DNA of 64,000 bases from Hamadaea sp013361475 (GTDB lineage: Bacteria; Actinomycetota; Actinomycetes; Mycobacteriales; Micromonosporaceae), in NCBI RefSeq assembly GCF_040654195.1, contig NZ_JBFAHM010000003.1, forward strand, positions 372,001-436,000, given 5' to 3'. Within the stretch, counting starts at the first letter, position 1, and every line of letters starts with the position of its first letter. Made by a program: the position numbers and the translations under genes. Below, piece after piece: positions 43,660-52,628 of the stretch. The notes beneath the pieces were generated by a model. The model did not search any database. It was given only the letters and a program-made list of their open reading frames with translations, and was not told where the DNA came from.

Positions 43660-45438
43660 TCAGGCCTCGGCGTCGTCCTGTTCGGCCTCCAGATCGGCCA
43701 GGATCTCCCGGGCGAGCGAGGTCACCTCGGCGACCATGCCCGGCGTCAGCTGCGCCAGCGCGGCCAACGACGCCAGGATCGTGACCGGTCGGTGCTGGGT
43801 CGCCTCGACGGCGTCGAGGAACCGGCGGCCGACCAGCTCGCGTACCTCGTCGCGGCAGTCCGGGTCGAGCCAGGCCGCCACGACCAGGGCGAACAAGGCC
43901 ACCTCGGTCGTCCAGTCCTCGATCCCGTACGCGATCTCGGCGAGCACGGCCCGCTGAGCGGTGGTGTCGCCGGGCGTGGTCGCGAGTTCCCGGCAGTGCA
44001 GGATGCCGAGTGCGGCGAACGTCTGCGCCGAACGCTCCCACCAGCCGTCCGGGATGCCGGTCATCCGCTCCGGCGCCGGCGGCGGGTAGACGAGCAGTCC
44101 CACCAGGTCGCTCAGTGGCAGCTCGCCCAGCGGGAGCGCGTGGTCGTACGCCGAGACGGGGTCCGGCCACGAGGGCGCGGCGACCTCCGCGAGCAGTGCG
44201 CTCGCCCGGGCGGAGGGCGGCGGCACCGCCGGCTCGGCCCGGAATCCGGCGTACTGCCACAGGACCCGCCCGGGACGCAACGGCTGGACCATGTCCGGCG
44301 GCGGATCTCCGGCGACGGCGACCGTGACGTTCGGCATCTCCCGCCGGAAGATCGCCAGCGCGCTCGGCGGCTCTAGCCCGGAGATGCCGATCTCGCCTTC
44401 GCTGTCGCGTTGGTCGGCGGGGAACTGGTCGAGCACGTTGATGCACGACGCGCTCGGCCCGGCGACGAAACCCAGCCAGGTACGCCCCTGGCAGCAGTCG
44501 GCCAGGTCGGTGTGCTCGTGGCTGGTCGCCGGCGCGGTACGCACGAAGTCCGACAGCGCGACGAGGTGCTGCGGGTCTCCGTCCCGCTGGAACCGCAACC
44601 GGTACGCCGTGTGCACCGCGCAGTCGTAGGTGGGGTCGATCCGCATCGCGTCCTCGATCACCGCCAGCGCCTCGTCGAGGCGGCCGGCGTCGCTGAGCCA
44701 GCTCGCCACGTCGGCGTTGAGATCGAGGTCGAGCGGGTTCTGGCGGCGCGCTTCGGCCATCACGGCGAGCGCGTCGGGCAGTCGCCCGGCGGCGCGGAGC
44801 GCGTAGGCGTACCAGACGGCGGTGAGCTTGCTCGGCTCGAGCTGGTAGGCGGTCTCGCCCCAACGGGCTGCCATCGCCGGGTCACCCAGTCGGCGGCCGA
44901 CTCCGGCGGCGGCGCCGTGGAGCATGGCGTGCTTGGGGTTCGCCGCCAGCACCCGGGCGGTCAGCTCGAGGTAGACGGCGTTGGCCTGGCGTACCTCGTC
45001 GCTGGTGGGCTCACCGAGCTCCCGCATCAGCGTGACGAGGACCTGGACGAACGTGTCGGGGTCGACGCGGTCGCCGGGCAGCGCGCGCACCCAGGCGACG
45101 TCGGCCCACGGCTGGGCCGGGTCGAACGCGGTCGCCTTGGCCAGCAACGACAACGCTCCATCCACATCAGACACCGAGCGCAGGTGGGCATGGGCCACCA
45201 CGGTGCCGAGGAAGGGATGGTCGTCGAGGGGGAACAGGCTCAGGCCGCCGTCCGGCCGGCGGGCGGCGATCGCGGCCAGCAGTTCGTGCACCTCGGGCAG
45301 GCCCGGGGCGTACGCGATGGCCCCGGCGACGTGGTTGGCGGCGTGGGTCAGATCGTCTCCGGCGAGGGCGATGCGGGCCAGGGCCAGTTCGCCGTGCGCC
45401 TCCTGGATCGGGTCGTGGACTCCTTCGGCTTGGGTCAC
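43660..45438 (-). CDS. Tetratricopeptide-repeat protein of unknown function
   Basis: 592 residues. TPR-like helical pairs run over about 10-300 (GELALARIALAGDDLTHAAN, YAYALRAAGRLPDALAVMAE, ASWLSDAGRLDEALAVIEDA, MRIDP). The C-terminal 270 residues are not recognised; they include a segment RTWLGFVAGPSASCINVLDQ and a helical end. No signal peptide or membrane segment. GTG 45438 is chosen because TACCCT (top-strand AGGGTA 45445-45450) stands 6 nt upstream, a leaderless pattern; the frame stays open to 45567. It probably serves as a protein-interaction scaffold. Confidence 0.7.
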   Translation of the reverse strand: MTQAEGVHDPIQEAHGELALARIALAGDDLTHAANHVAGAIAYAPGLPEVHELLAAIAARRPDGGLSLFPLDDHPFLGTVVAHAHLRSVSDVDGALSLLAKATAFDPAQPWADVAWVRALPGDRVDPDTFVQVLVTLMRELGEPTSDEVRQANAVYLELTARVLAANPKHAMLHGAAAGVGRRLGDPAMAARWGETAYQLEPSKLTAVWYAYALRAAGRLPDALAVMAEARRQNPLDLDLNADVASWLSDAGRLDEALAVIEDAMRIDPTYDCAVHTAYRLRFQRDGDPQHLVALSDFVRTAPATSHEHTDLADCCQGRTWLGFVAGPSASCINVLDQFPADQRDSEGEIGISGLEPPSALAIFRREMPNVTVAVAGDPPPDMVQPLRPGRVLWQYAGFRAEPAVPPPSARASALLAEVAAPSWPDPVSAYDHALPLGELPLSDLVGLLVYPPPAPERMTGIPDGWWERSAQTFAALGILHCRELATTPGDTTAQRAVLAEIAYGIEDWTTEVALFALVVAAWLDPDCRDEVRELVGRRFLDAVEATQHRPVTILASLAALAQLTPGMVAEVTSLAREILADLEAEQDDAEA

Positions 45439-45585
45439 CCGGGCAGGGTAGAGGAATGTGACATCCAGCGCGTCCCTTGCGTGATCCTGCTCGCCCGAGT
45501 TGAGGCGAGGCCGATTTCGTGCAAGACTGCGCACAGATCGAGCATCAAAAACGCACGCATTGAGCATCCATAGTCAGGAGTGAGC

Positions 45586-46638
45586 ATGAGCGAGCGCGGC
45601 GCCGGCATGGCGACGGACATCGCGGAGCAGCCCGGCGTCTACGGCGCGCTGCTCGACCCGGCGAGCGTCGGCGAGATCGAGCGGGTCGCCCGGGCCATCA
45701 CCGAGCGCCGCCCGAAGCACGTCGTGTTCACCGCTCGCGGCACCTCCGACCACGCCGCCCTGTACGCCGCGTACCTCACCGAGATCCGGCTCGGCATTCC
45801 GGCCGGGCTCGCCTCGCCGAGCGCGATGACGGTCTACGGCGCTCGCCCGGACTTCTCCGAGGCGCTCGTCGTCGGGGTGTCCCAGTCCGGCGGCTCACCC
45901 GACCTGACCGAGGTGCTCAAGATCGCCCGGGAGCAGGGCGCGTTGACGCTGGCCGTCACGAACAACCCGAAGTCGATCCTGAACGAGACCGCCGAGCTGT
46001 CCGTCGACGTGGCCGCCGGGCACGAGCGCGCGGTCGCGGCCACCAAGACCTACACCGCCGAACTGCTGGCCCTGCTGCTGCTCGTGGAGGCGATCCGGGG
46101 CGAGGGCAAGGTGCCGGCCGACGAACTTGCCCAGCTCGCCCGGCTGCCGGAGCTGGCCGAGCAGACCCTGCGCGACGACACCCCGGCTCAGCTGGCCGGG
46201 CGCTATCGGTTCGCCGATCGCGTCGTCACCACCGGCCGGGGGTACGCGTACCCGACGGCCCGGGAGGCGGCGCTGAAGCTCATGGAGACCTCGTACCTGG
46301 CCGCGCTCGCCTTCTCCGGAGCCGACCTGCTGCACGGTCCGCTGGCGATGGCCGATCCCGACGTGCCGGTCCTCGCCGTCGTCGGGTCGGGTCCGGGCGG
46401 GGTGGCCATGTCGGACGTGCTCACCCGGCTCGGCGAGCGGCGGGCCGACGTGGTGACCATCGGCTCCGGCGAGGTGGCCGACGCTTCGGCCCGGCTGGCG
46501 GTGCCTGCGGTCGACGAGCGCTACTCGGCGCTGCTCGACATCCTGCCGCTCCAGCGGCTGGCCCTGCACATCGCGCTCAGCCGCGGCGAGAACCCGGACG
46601 CACCCCGTGGACTCAAGAAGGTCACCGAAACCCTGTAG
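45586..46638 (+). CDS. SIS-domain sugar isomerase/deaminase-like protein
   Basis: 350 residues with two SIS domains: VVFTARGTSDHAALYAAYLT and VGVSQSGGSPDLTEV (first), GRGYAYPTAREAALKLMETS (second). This matches the isomerase half of GlmS and AgaS-like proteins without the glutaminase domain. It likely acts on an amino-sugar phosphate such as glucosamine 6-phosphate. ATG 45586 has RBS AGGAG eight bases upstream; GTG 45580 is too close to it. It precedes pdtaS by 25 bp. Confidence 0.88.
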   Translation: MSERGAGMATDIAEQPGVYGALLDPASVGEIERVARAITERRPKHVVFTARGTSDHAALYAAYLTEIRLGIPAGLASPSAMTVYGARPDFSEALVVGVSQSGGSPDLTEVLKIAREQGALTLAVTNNPKSILNETAELSVDVAAGHERAVAATKTYTAELLALLLLVEAIRGEGKVPADELAQLARLPELAEQTLRDDTPAQLAGRYRFADRVVTTGRGYAYPTAREAALKLMETSYLAALAFSGADLLHGPLAMADPDVPVLAVVGSGPGGVAMSDVLTRLGERRADVVTIGSGEVADASARLAVPAVDERYSALLDILPLQRLALHIALSRGENPDAPRGLKKVTETL

Positions 46639-46663
46639 CCGCGCGACTGGCTAGGGTGGTGGC

Positions 46664-48190
46664 GTGTCCACACTTCGCGATCTGGTCGAGGAGCACACCT
46701 CCCTCGGCCCGGCCGACATCGACCACCTGACCCGGCTGGCCGGGGACTGGCAGTTGATCTCCGACCTCTCCTTCGCCGACCTGCTGCTGTGGGTGCCGGT
46801 CAGCGCGGGAGAGGCCGTCGCGAGCACGCCGTCGTTCCTCTGCGTCGCCCAGGTACGCCCGACGACGGCTCCCACGGCGTACCAAGATGATCAAGTGGGC
46901 CGGATGGTCAGCGGGCCGGAGGTGGCCCACCTGGCCATCGCCCGTCAGCAGGGCCGGATCTGGCGCGAGGGCGACCCGGTCTGGTACGGCGACACTCCGG
47001 CGCGCCATGAGGCGGTGCCGGTCCGGCGGCGGCGCGCGGACGGTGAGGCGAGCGAGGTCATCGCGGTCGTGGGCCGCGACACGAACCTGTCCACCGCTCG
47101 CACCCCGAGCCAGCTGGAGCTGAACTACCTCACGAGCGCCGACGACCTCGCGCAGATGGTCGCCGACGGCACGTTCCCGCCGCCCCGGCACCCGGGCGAG
47201 ACGACCAGCGCGCCCCGCGTGGGGGACGGGCTGATCCGGCTGGACGCCTCGGGCAAGGTCACCTATGCCTCGCCGAACGCGCAGTCGGCCTTCCGGCGCT
47301 TGGGACACGCTTCCCACCTGGTGGGTGAGGATCTGGCCGCCCTGTTCAGCCGGCTCGCCGACGATCCGCTGGAGGGATCGGAGGCGTCGGCCCGGGTGCT
47401 GGCGGCGCTGCGCGGCGATTCCCCGGCCCGCAAGGAGATCGAGGTACGCGGCGCGACCGTGCTGACCCGCGCACTGCCGCTGATCCCGGCCGGGGTGCCG
47501 ATCGGCGCGCTGATCCTGGCCCGGGACGTCACCGAGGTACGCCGCCGGGACCGGGCGCTGATCACGAAGGACGCCACGATCCGGGAGATCCACCACCGGG
47601 TGAAGAACAATCTGCAGACGGTCGCCGCACTGCTCCGGTTGCAGGCCAGGCGGGTGGACGCGCCGGAGGCCCGTGCCGCGCTCGAGGAGTCCGTACGCCG
47701 GGTCGCCTCGATCGCGCTGGTGCACGAGACGCTGGCGATGTCGGCCGACGAGGCGGTCGAGTTCGACGGGATCGTCGACCGGGTCGCGACGGCCGCCGCC
47801 GAGGTCGCGGGCGGCTTCTCCGGCAGCGGCATCTCGGTGCGCATGCGGCGGGAGGGCAGCTTCGGGGTACTGCCGGCCGAGATCGCCACGCCGCTGGTCA
47901 TGGTCCTCAACGAGCTGCTGCTCAACGCGGTCGAGCACGCCTTCTCCGACGACAGCCCGGAGGCCGAGGTGGTGATCTCGGCGCATCGGTTCCGCAAGCA
48001 GCTGCAGGTGGCGGTGGCCGACAACGGGCGCGGCCTGCCGGAGGACTTCAATCCGGCGGTCTCCAAGCGGCTCGGTCTCCAGATCATCCGTACGCTCACC
48101 ACCGGGGAACTCCGGGGCAGCATCGAGATGCGCAACCGGCCCGAGGGCGGCGCCGAGGCGTTGCTCGAGGTTCCGCTGACCAAACGCTGA
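46664..48190 (+). CDS. pdtaS: Sensor histidine kinase PdtaS
   Basis: 508 residues, soluble. A GAF-like domain (about 1-150), a PAS-like domain (about 185-295) and a HisKA_2 box REIHHRVKNNLQTVAALLRL (phospho-His near 310) are followed by a HATPase (LNELLLNAVEHAF, VADNGRGLPEDF, LGLQIIRTL). It matches mycobacterial PdtaS, which signals to the ANTAR antiterminator PdtaR encoded elsewhere. GTG 46664 stands 6 nt after TAGGGT (46652-46657), a leaderless pattern. Confidence 0.93.
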   Translation: MSTLRDLVEEHTSLGPADIDHLTRLAGDWQLISDLSFADLLLWVPVSAGEAVASTPSFLCVAQVRPTTAPTAYQDDQVGRMVSGPEVAHLAIARQQGRIWREGDPVWYGDTPARHEAVPVRRRRADGEASEVIAVVGRDTNLSTARTPSQLELNYLTSADDLAQMVADGTFPPPRHPGETTSAPRVGDGLIRLDASGKVTYASPNAQSAFRRLGHASHLVGEDLAALFSRLADDPLEGSEASARVLAALRGDSPARKEIEVRGATVLTRALPLIPAGVPIGALILARDVTEVRRRDRALITKDATIREIHHRVKNNLQTVAALLRLQARRVDAPEARAALEESVRRVASIALVHETLAMSADEAVEFDGIVDRVATAAAEVAGGFSGSGISVRMRREGSFGVLPAEIATPLVMVLNELLLNAVEHAFSDDSPEAEVVISAHRFRKQLQVAVADNGRGLPEDFNPAVSKRLGLQIIRTLTTGELRGSIEMRNRPEGGAEALLEVPLTKR

Positions 48191-48194
48191 CCGC

Positions 48195-48255
48195 CCCGCT
48201 CAAGATTGCTGATCGGCCCGCTCAAGATCGCTGACCGGCCCGCTCAAGATCAGCG
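48195..48255. repeat. 22 bp direct repeats, 2.7 copies
   Basis: CCCGCTCAAGATTGCTGATC and relatives start at 48195, 48217 and 48239. They begin 5 bp after the pdtaS stop and merge into palindromic element 4. Confidence 0.9.
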
Positions 48256-48314
48256 CTGGATCACGGTTCGCGGTCGAATCATCGGGCAAGATTCGACGGA
48301 GAACCCTGATCCAG
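48254..48314. repeat. 61 bp palindromic intergenic element, copy 4
   Basis: Left arm CGCTGGATCACGGTTCGCGG, right arm equivalent to CTGGATCAGGGTTCTCCG. This is the most diverged full copy, with ATCGGGCAAGAT at the tip. It lies 64 bp after pdtaS and between two direct-repeat arrays. Confidence 0.88.
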
Positions 48315-48376
48315 TGCCAACCCCAAACCCCCGAGTGCCAAGACCAAACCCCCGAGTGCCAAGACCAAAACCCCCG
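48313..48376. repeat. 21 bp direct repeats, three copies, abutting an RBS
   Basis: AGTGCCAAGACCAAACCCCC-type units at 48313-48333, 48334-48354 and 48355-48376. The last runs into the GGAGG ribosome binding site of the membrane protein gene at 48387. Confidence 0.92.
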
Positions 48377-48386
48377 GAGGACGCGC

Positions 48387-50597
48387 ATGACGGCCAGGCC
48401 GGCCCGATGGCTGCCGCTGATCGTGGCCTTCCTGGCGATGACGGCGTTGGTGCTGGCGGCGGGCACGCCGGTCGCGGAGGTGGCCCGGTACTGCGCGTAC
48501 GCGGTGTGGGCGGTGGTCCTGCCGGGGACGCTGGTCTACCGCGCGCTTCGACCGACCCCGCGAACGCTGGTCGAGGACGTCGCGATGGGCGCCGCGGTCG
48601 GGCTGACCCTGGAACTCGTCGCCTGGGCGGTCTTCTCCGCCCTCGAGGTGCGCTTCCTGCTCCCCGGCTGGCCCCTCCTGGTCGTCGTGGTGTTCCTGAC
48701 CAAGCGGCTGCGGCGGCATTGGCGTCCGGTCGGCCTCACCCCCGTGTCGCTGGGCTGGGCGTGGTCGCTCGCGGCGATCGTGATCTTCTGGACGCTCTAC
48801 CTCTACGTGGTCTTCCTCGCGCGGAACCCGGTCATCCCGACCTCCGAGGAGACCAGGCAGTACCTCGATCTGTCGTACCAGCTGTCGCTGGCGGGCGAGG
48901 CCAAGAACCACCTGCCGCTGCACGTCCCTCAGGTCGCGGGCGAGCCGCTGAACTACCACTGGTTCGCCTATGCGCACATGGCGATGGCGTCCCTGGTCGG
49001 CGGAACGGATCTCGCCGCGGTGTCGTTGCGGTTCGCGGTTCCGGCGCTCTGCGCGCTCACCATCGTGCTCACGGCGGTCGTCGGCGCGCGGATCAGCCGC
49101 CGCCCGTGGGCCGGAGTGGTCGCCGCCGCGCTCTTCTTCACGGTGGGGGAGGTCAACTTCACCGACCCGGTCACGATGCCGTTCGGCACCCAGGCCACCT
49201 TCGTGATCTGGCACGGCATGTCCATGATCTACAGCTGGGCGCTGCTCGTGGCGCTGATCGGCGTACTGGTCGCGATCATCACGGGCGAGTGGCGATCTTG
49301 GCGCGGCTACCTGCTCGCGGCTCTGCTGATCGCCGCGTCGAGTGGAGCGAAGGCCAGCTCGCTGCCGGTGGCCCTGGCCGCGCTGCTGCTGGTCGCGGTG
49401 GTGCAAGTGGTACGCACAAAGCGGATCCCGTGGCCGGTCGTCCTGCTCGGGGTGCTGGCCTTGGCGGGACAGTTCTTCGCGACCGCTGTGCTCTACCGGT
49501 TCCAGACCTACGCCACCGACATCAACGTCTTCGGCAGTCTCGCGGTCTTCTACGGCCCACCGGCCGGGGAGGAACGGGGTTGGTGGGAGCAGGCGGCGAT
49601 CACCACCGGGGTGTTCGCGGCGTTCCTGCTGAATCTGGAACTCCGGCAGGCCGGGATCGTCCCGCTGCTGTGGCGGAGCCGGCTGCGGCTGGAGCCCGCG
49701 CAGTGGCTGCTGCTCGGCGGTGCGCTCGGGGGAGTGGCGGCGTACCTGCTGCTGCGGCAGCTCAGCGACGGCCAGCAGTACTTCGCTCGCGCCGGGTTCG
49801 CGTTCGGCGTGCTCCTCTCGGCGTGGGGCTACGTCGAAGTCTTCGAGCGCGCTCGCCTGTCGGCTCGCGCCCGGTGGTACCTGGGCGTCTTCGCGGGCGG
49901 CCTGGCAGTGGCGACGGTCCTGGCGCAAGTTGCCTTCGCCGGGCCGTCGACCGGGCAGCGCCCGTTCGACCCGGCGGTGCCCATCCTCCGCTGGACGTTC
50001 TTCCTGCTGCTGTGCGGGCTGGCGGGCGCGATCGTCTGGTACGCCCTGCGGGGCAGCCGCCCGGGTCTGCGGGGCAAGGGCGGGCTCGTCGTCCTGACCG
50101 CGATCCTCGTGATCGGGGCGCCCGGACTGGTCATGGACATGGTCAAGTCGGCCCGGTCGCCGAACGGCGGGGCGTACTACAACACGACGATGCCCCGATC
50201 CCGGGTGCTCGCCGCGCGGTGGGTCCGCGAGCACAGCCGGCCCGACGACGTGCTCGCGACGAACGTGCACTGCCTGCCGGTCGCGTACCTGGGGCGGTGT
50301 GATCCGCGGTCGTTCTGGCTCTCGGCGTACGCCGAACGCCGGGTGCTCGTCGAGGGCTGGACGTTCGCGCCCCGGATCGCCGGGGATGCGCTGAAGCCGT
50401 TCTGGGATCAGGCCTTGCTGGACCGCAACGACCGGGTCTTCACCGATCCGACGCCGGAGGATCTGGCGGCGTTGAAGGCGGACGGCGTGCGGTGGCTCGT
50501 GGTCGACGCCCGGTCGGGTGAGGTCTCGCCGGAGTTGGCGGCGTACGCCGATCTGCGGCACACCGAGGGACCCGTGTCGGTCTACGAAGTGCGCTGA
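48387..50597 (+). CDS. Large polytopic membrane protein, probable GT-C type, paralogue A
   Basis: 736 residues with roughly 15 membrane segments over 1-585 and an extracytoplasmic C-terminal domain. The topology suggests a polyprenyl-phosphate-sugar-dependent glycosyltransferase or related envelope protein. PLNYHWFAYAHMA, REHSRPDDVLATNVHCLPVA and FWLSAYAERRVLVEGW recur in the protein at 58302-60560 (PLTHHWFLHPEIA, RDHSSPDDLVATNAHCWPP, FWISAYAERRVLVESW), showing they are paralogues. Function is unproven. ATG 48387 has RBS GGAGG. Its end overlaps the convergent gene by 16 bp. Confidence 0.72.
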   Translation: MTARPARWLPLIVAFLAMTALVLAAGTPVAEVARYCAYAVWAVVLPGTLVYRALRPTPRTLVEDVAMGAAVGLTLELVAWAVFSALEVRFLLPGWPLLVVVVFLTKRLRRHWRPVGLTPVSLGWAWSLAAIVIFWTLYLYVVFLARNPVIPTSEETRQYLDLSYQLSLAGEAKNHLPLHVPQVAGEPLNYHWFAYAHMAMASLVGGTDLAAVSLRFAVPALCALTIVLTAVVGARISRRPWAGVVAAALFFTVGEVNFTDPVTMPFGTQATFVIWHGMSMIYSWALLVALIGVLVAIITGEWRSWRGYLLAALLIAASSGAKASSLPVALAALLLVAVVQVVRTKRIPWPVVLLGVLALAGQFFATAVLYRFQTYATDINVFGSLAVFYGPPAGEERGWWEQAAITTGVFAAFLLNLELRQAGIVPLLWRSRLRLEPAQWLLLGGALGGVAAYLLLRQLSDGQQYFARAGFAFGVLLSAWGYVEVFERARLSARARWYLGVFAGGLAVATVLAQVAFAGPSTGQRPFDPAVPILRWTFFLLLCGLAGAIVWYALRGSRPGLRGKGGLVVLTAILVIGAPGLVMDMVKSARSPNGGAYYNTTMPRSRVLAARWVREHSRPDDVLATNVHCLPVAYLGRCDPRSFWLSAYAERRVLVEGWTFAPRIAGDALKPFWDQALLDRNDRVFTDPTPEDLAALKADGVRWLVVDARSGEVSPELAAYADLRHTEGPVSVYEVR

Positions 50598-52312
50598 GGG
50601 ATTCGCCAGTACCAGACGCCGCCGCCGGTCTGGACGGGCTGCTGGACGATGCCCGTGATCGTGTCGCGCATGGCGTCGGCGTGTGGCCCGCCCTGTTGGA
50701 GCACGACGCACTGGGCGCGCCAGTAGACGAGATCCGCGCGGGCGACGGTGAGCTGCCGGGGGGTCAGCTCCGGCGGCCGCCCGGTCTCCCGGGCCGTCAT
50801 CACGGCGACGTCCATCGTCCGGAGTGGACGCCCCAACCGGCCCTCGCCGTCGTGGTCCCGGCTGAAGTAGTAGCCGTTGGGCGAGGCGTAGCCCAGCTTC
50901 GCCGCCAGTTGCAGCCGCATCTGGTAGTGGATCACGCCCGCCCGGGTCGTGTCCCCGTACGCGATCAGGGTGCCGTGCTGTTCGGCACAGGACCGCCACT
51001 GGCCCGAACTGATGAACGCCGGGGCGGGTTTGGCGACCACCGCACCGAGCCCGCGCGGGAGGGTCGGGATCAGCGCCACGAGCACCATCGCCGGCCACGC
51101 CCAGCGCAGAACGCTCAGCCGGGCGGCGTAATCCCAGCTCACCGCGAGGAGCAGGCCGATCACCGGAATGGCGATGAGCGCCAGGCGTACGACGACGACG
51201 TCGCGGAACAGCGGGAGCTGGGCCACCAGAGTCCACGACCCCGGTACGCCGATCGCCCGCCCGTGCCACTTGGGCAGGACGCCGAGGGAGGCGACACAGG
51301 CGAGCACTGCGGTCAGCGCGGCACTCCGGACCCAGACCAGCCGCCAGAGCCACACCGTCGCCACCGCCGCGACGACGATCAGCGGTACGCCGAAGAACGC
51401 GGCCTGCTCGCTCGGGTTCGGCGCGACCTCGGCCGCGGCCGCCGGACTGCCCGCGATCGAGGCGGCGGCGTACGCCGGGAACGAGCCGAGGTCGGCGACG
51501 TATCGCCCGCTCGGCAATCCGTGGTACGCGTCCGGCCCGAGGAACTGCACCCACAACGGGTAGCCGACGATCGAGAGGGTCACCACGGCGGCGAGCACCA
51601 TGCTGACGAGTGCGGCCTTCCATCGGGCGAAGACGATCGCGGGCCGCTGGACGGCGTAGAAGACGACGAATCCGCCGAGGCCGAGCGCGGCGAGGAACAG
51701 CGTCTCCTCGCCCAGCAGGATCTGCGCGGCGGCGACCAGGCCGAGCCCCGCCCCGCGCAGCGGATGGGACCACCATCGGCCGGGTACGCCGAGATTCAGG
51801 GTCAGCGCGACGAGCAGCGGCACGAGGAACTGGGCGGCGATGTGCGGATGCCCGTTCGCCTGCGACACGATGCCGGGCGCGAAACCGCAGAACAATCCGC
51901 CGACGAAGGCGGCCGGCACCGACGTGCCGAGACGGCGGCGGAGGAAGGCGTACCAGGCGATCGCGGTGCCGGCCAACGCGGCGGTCGCGAAGATCGTGAA
52001 GCTCGCCCCCGGGCTGACCAGCCGGGTCACCGGGGCGAGGAGGACGCCGACGAGCACCACCGAGGTGTTGCCCGCCAGGTTCGCCGCGGTCGGCGTACCG
52101 AGGATGGGGGAGAGGAACGGATCACGGGCGTGGGCGATGGCCTGGGCGGTGTGCTGGAGCATCCATTCGAAGAGGATCTGATCCTGGGGATTGGTGGCCA
52201 GGAGGCGCCGGCCGGGGTCGGCCCATAGACCCCGGAGAACCAGCACTGCCGCTAGGACGAAGAACGCGGCTGCCGTCAAATCCGGCCAAATCCTCCGCAC
52301 GAGTGCCAGCAT
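50582..52312 (-). CDS. Polytopic membrane protein, probable GT-C type
   Basis: 576 residues with about 12 membrane segments and a C-terminal soluble part (about 425-576). The N-terminal region has LLATNPQDQILFEWMLQHTA in a loop after the first helix, a position used by catalytic acids in GT-C enzymes, and later GYPLWVQFLGPDAYHG. It resembles actinobacterial membrane glycosyltransferase-like proteins; the acceptor is unknown. ATG 52312 is preferred because the first membrane helix starts just after it; the frame extends to 52450 with no family resemblance. Confidence 0.68.
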   Translation of the reverse strand: MLALVRRIWPDLTAAAFFVLAAVLVLRGLWADPGRRLLATNPQDQILFEWMLQHTAQAIAHARDPFLSPILGTPTAANLAGNTSVVLVGVLLAPVTRLVSPGASFTIFATAALAGTAIAWYAFLRRRLGTSVPAAFVGGLFCGFAPGIVSQANGHPHIAAQFLVPLLVALTLNLGVPGRWWSHPLRGAGLGLVAAAQILLGEETLFLAALGLGGFVVFYAVQRPAIVFARWKAALVSMVLAAVVTLSIVGYPLWVQFLGPDAYHGLPSGRYVADLGSFPAYAAASIAGSPAAAAEVAPNPSEQAAFFGVPLIVVAAVATVWLWRLVWVRSAALTAVLACVASLGVLPKWHGRAIGVPGSWTLVAQLPLFRDVVVVRLALIAIPVIGLLLAVSWDYAARLSVLRWAWPAMVLVALIPTLPRGLGAVVAKPAPAFISSGQWRSCAEQHGTLIAYGDTTRAGVIHYQMRLQLAAKLGYASPNGYYFSRDHDGEGRLGRPLRTMDVAVMTARETGRPPELTPRQLTVARADLVYWRAQCVVLQQGGPHADAMRDTITGIVQQPVQTGGGVWYWRIPQRTS

Positions 52313-52365
52313 ATTGTGATCCCCGCCGCCTCGGTTCCGAGTGCTGAGATGGCGGCCACGGCATC

Positions 52366-52395
52366 TTGGCCATCGGCGTCCGGACATGGCATTGT
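52366..52395 (+). promoter_or_regulatory. Putative promoter of the sulfite-reduction operon
   Basis: TTGGCC (52366-52371), an 18 bp spacer, then CATTGT (52390-52395). The leader-peptide ATG at 52403 begins 7 nt later, consistent with a leaderless transcript. Confidence 0.4.
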
Positions 52396-52402
52396 GAACG
52401 AC

Positions 52403-52495
52403 ATGAGTCCCGCCACGCTCCGTTCCGTGCTGCTGACCGCTCGGCGGCACGTCGACTACGGGCGTGTGCGGAGCGCGATCTGTCGGCTCGGCTGA
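52403..52495 (+). CDS. Leader peptide of the sulfite-reductase operon
   Basis: 30 residues, beginning MSPATLRSVLLTARRHVDYG and ending RVRSAICRLG. The RRHVD(Y/L)GRV core and a late Cys match the small putative leader peptides often found before sulfur-assimilation genes in actinobacteria. The Cys codon TGT (52481-52483) lies four codons before the stop. Ribosome stalling there when cysteine is low could control sir expression. The 133 bp between it and sir can fold into alternative hairpins. Confidence 0.72.
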   Translation: MSPATLRSVLLTARRHVDYGRVRSAICRLG

Positions 52496-52558
52496 GCGTC
52501 GCCCGAGGACTCCGTCGAGGAGTCACTTCTTGTCCGGGCGCGCATGCGCCGGAGCAAT

Positions 52559-52614
52559 GATGCTTGATCGCGGTCGTGCCGCGATGTCGGCGTAAAGCGC
52601 GCAATCCAAGCATC
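52559..52614 (+). promoter_or_regulatory. Hairpins before the sir ribosome binding site
   Basis: GATGCTTG (52559-52566) pairs with CAAGCATC (52607-52614), the latter touching the AGGAGG RBS (52615-52620). Nested inside is ATCGCGG (52567-52573) / CCGCGAT (52579-52585). A further small stem GACTCC/GGAGTC lies at 52508-52524. These could form attenuator or RBS-occluding states governed by leader-peptide translation. Confidence 0.5.
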
Positions 52615-52628
52615 AGGAGGACGCCGCG

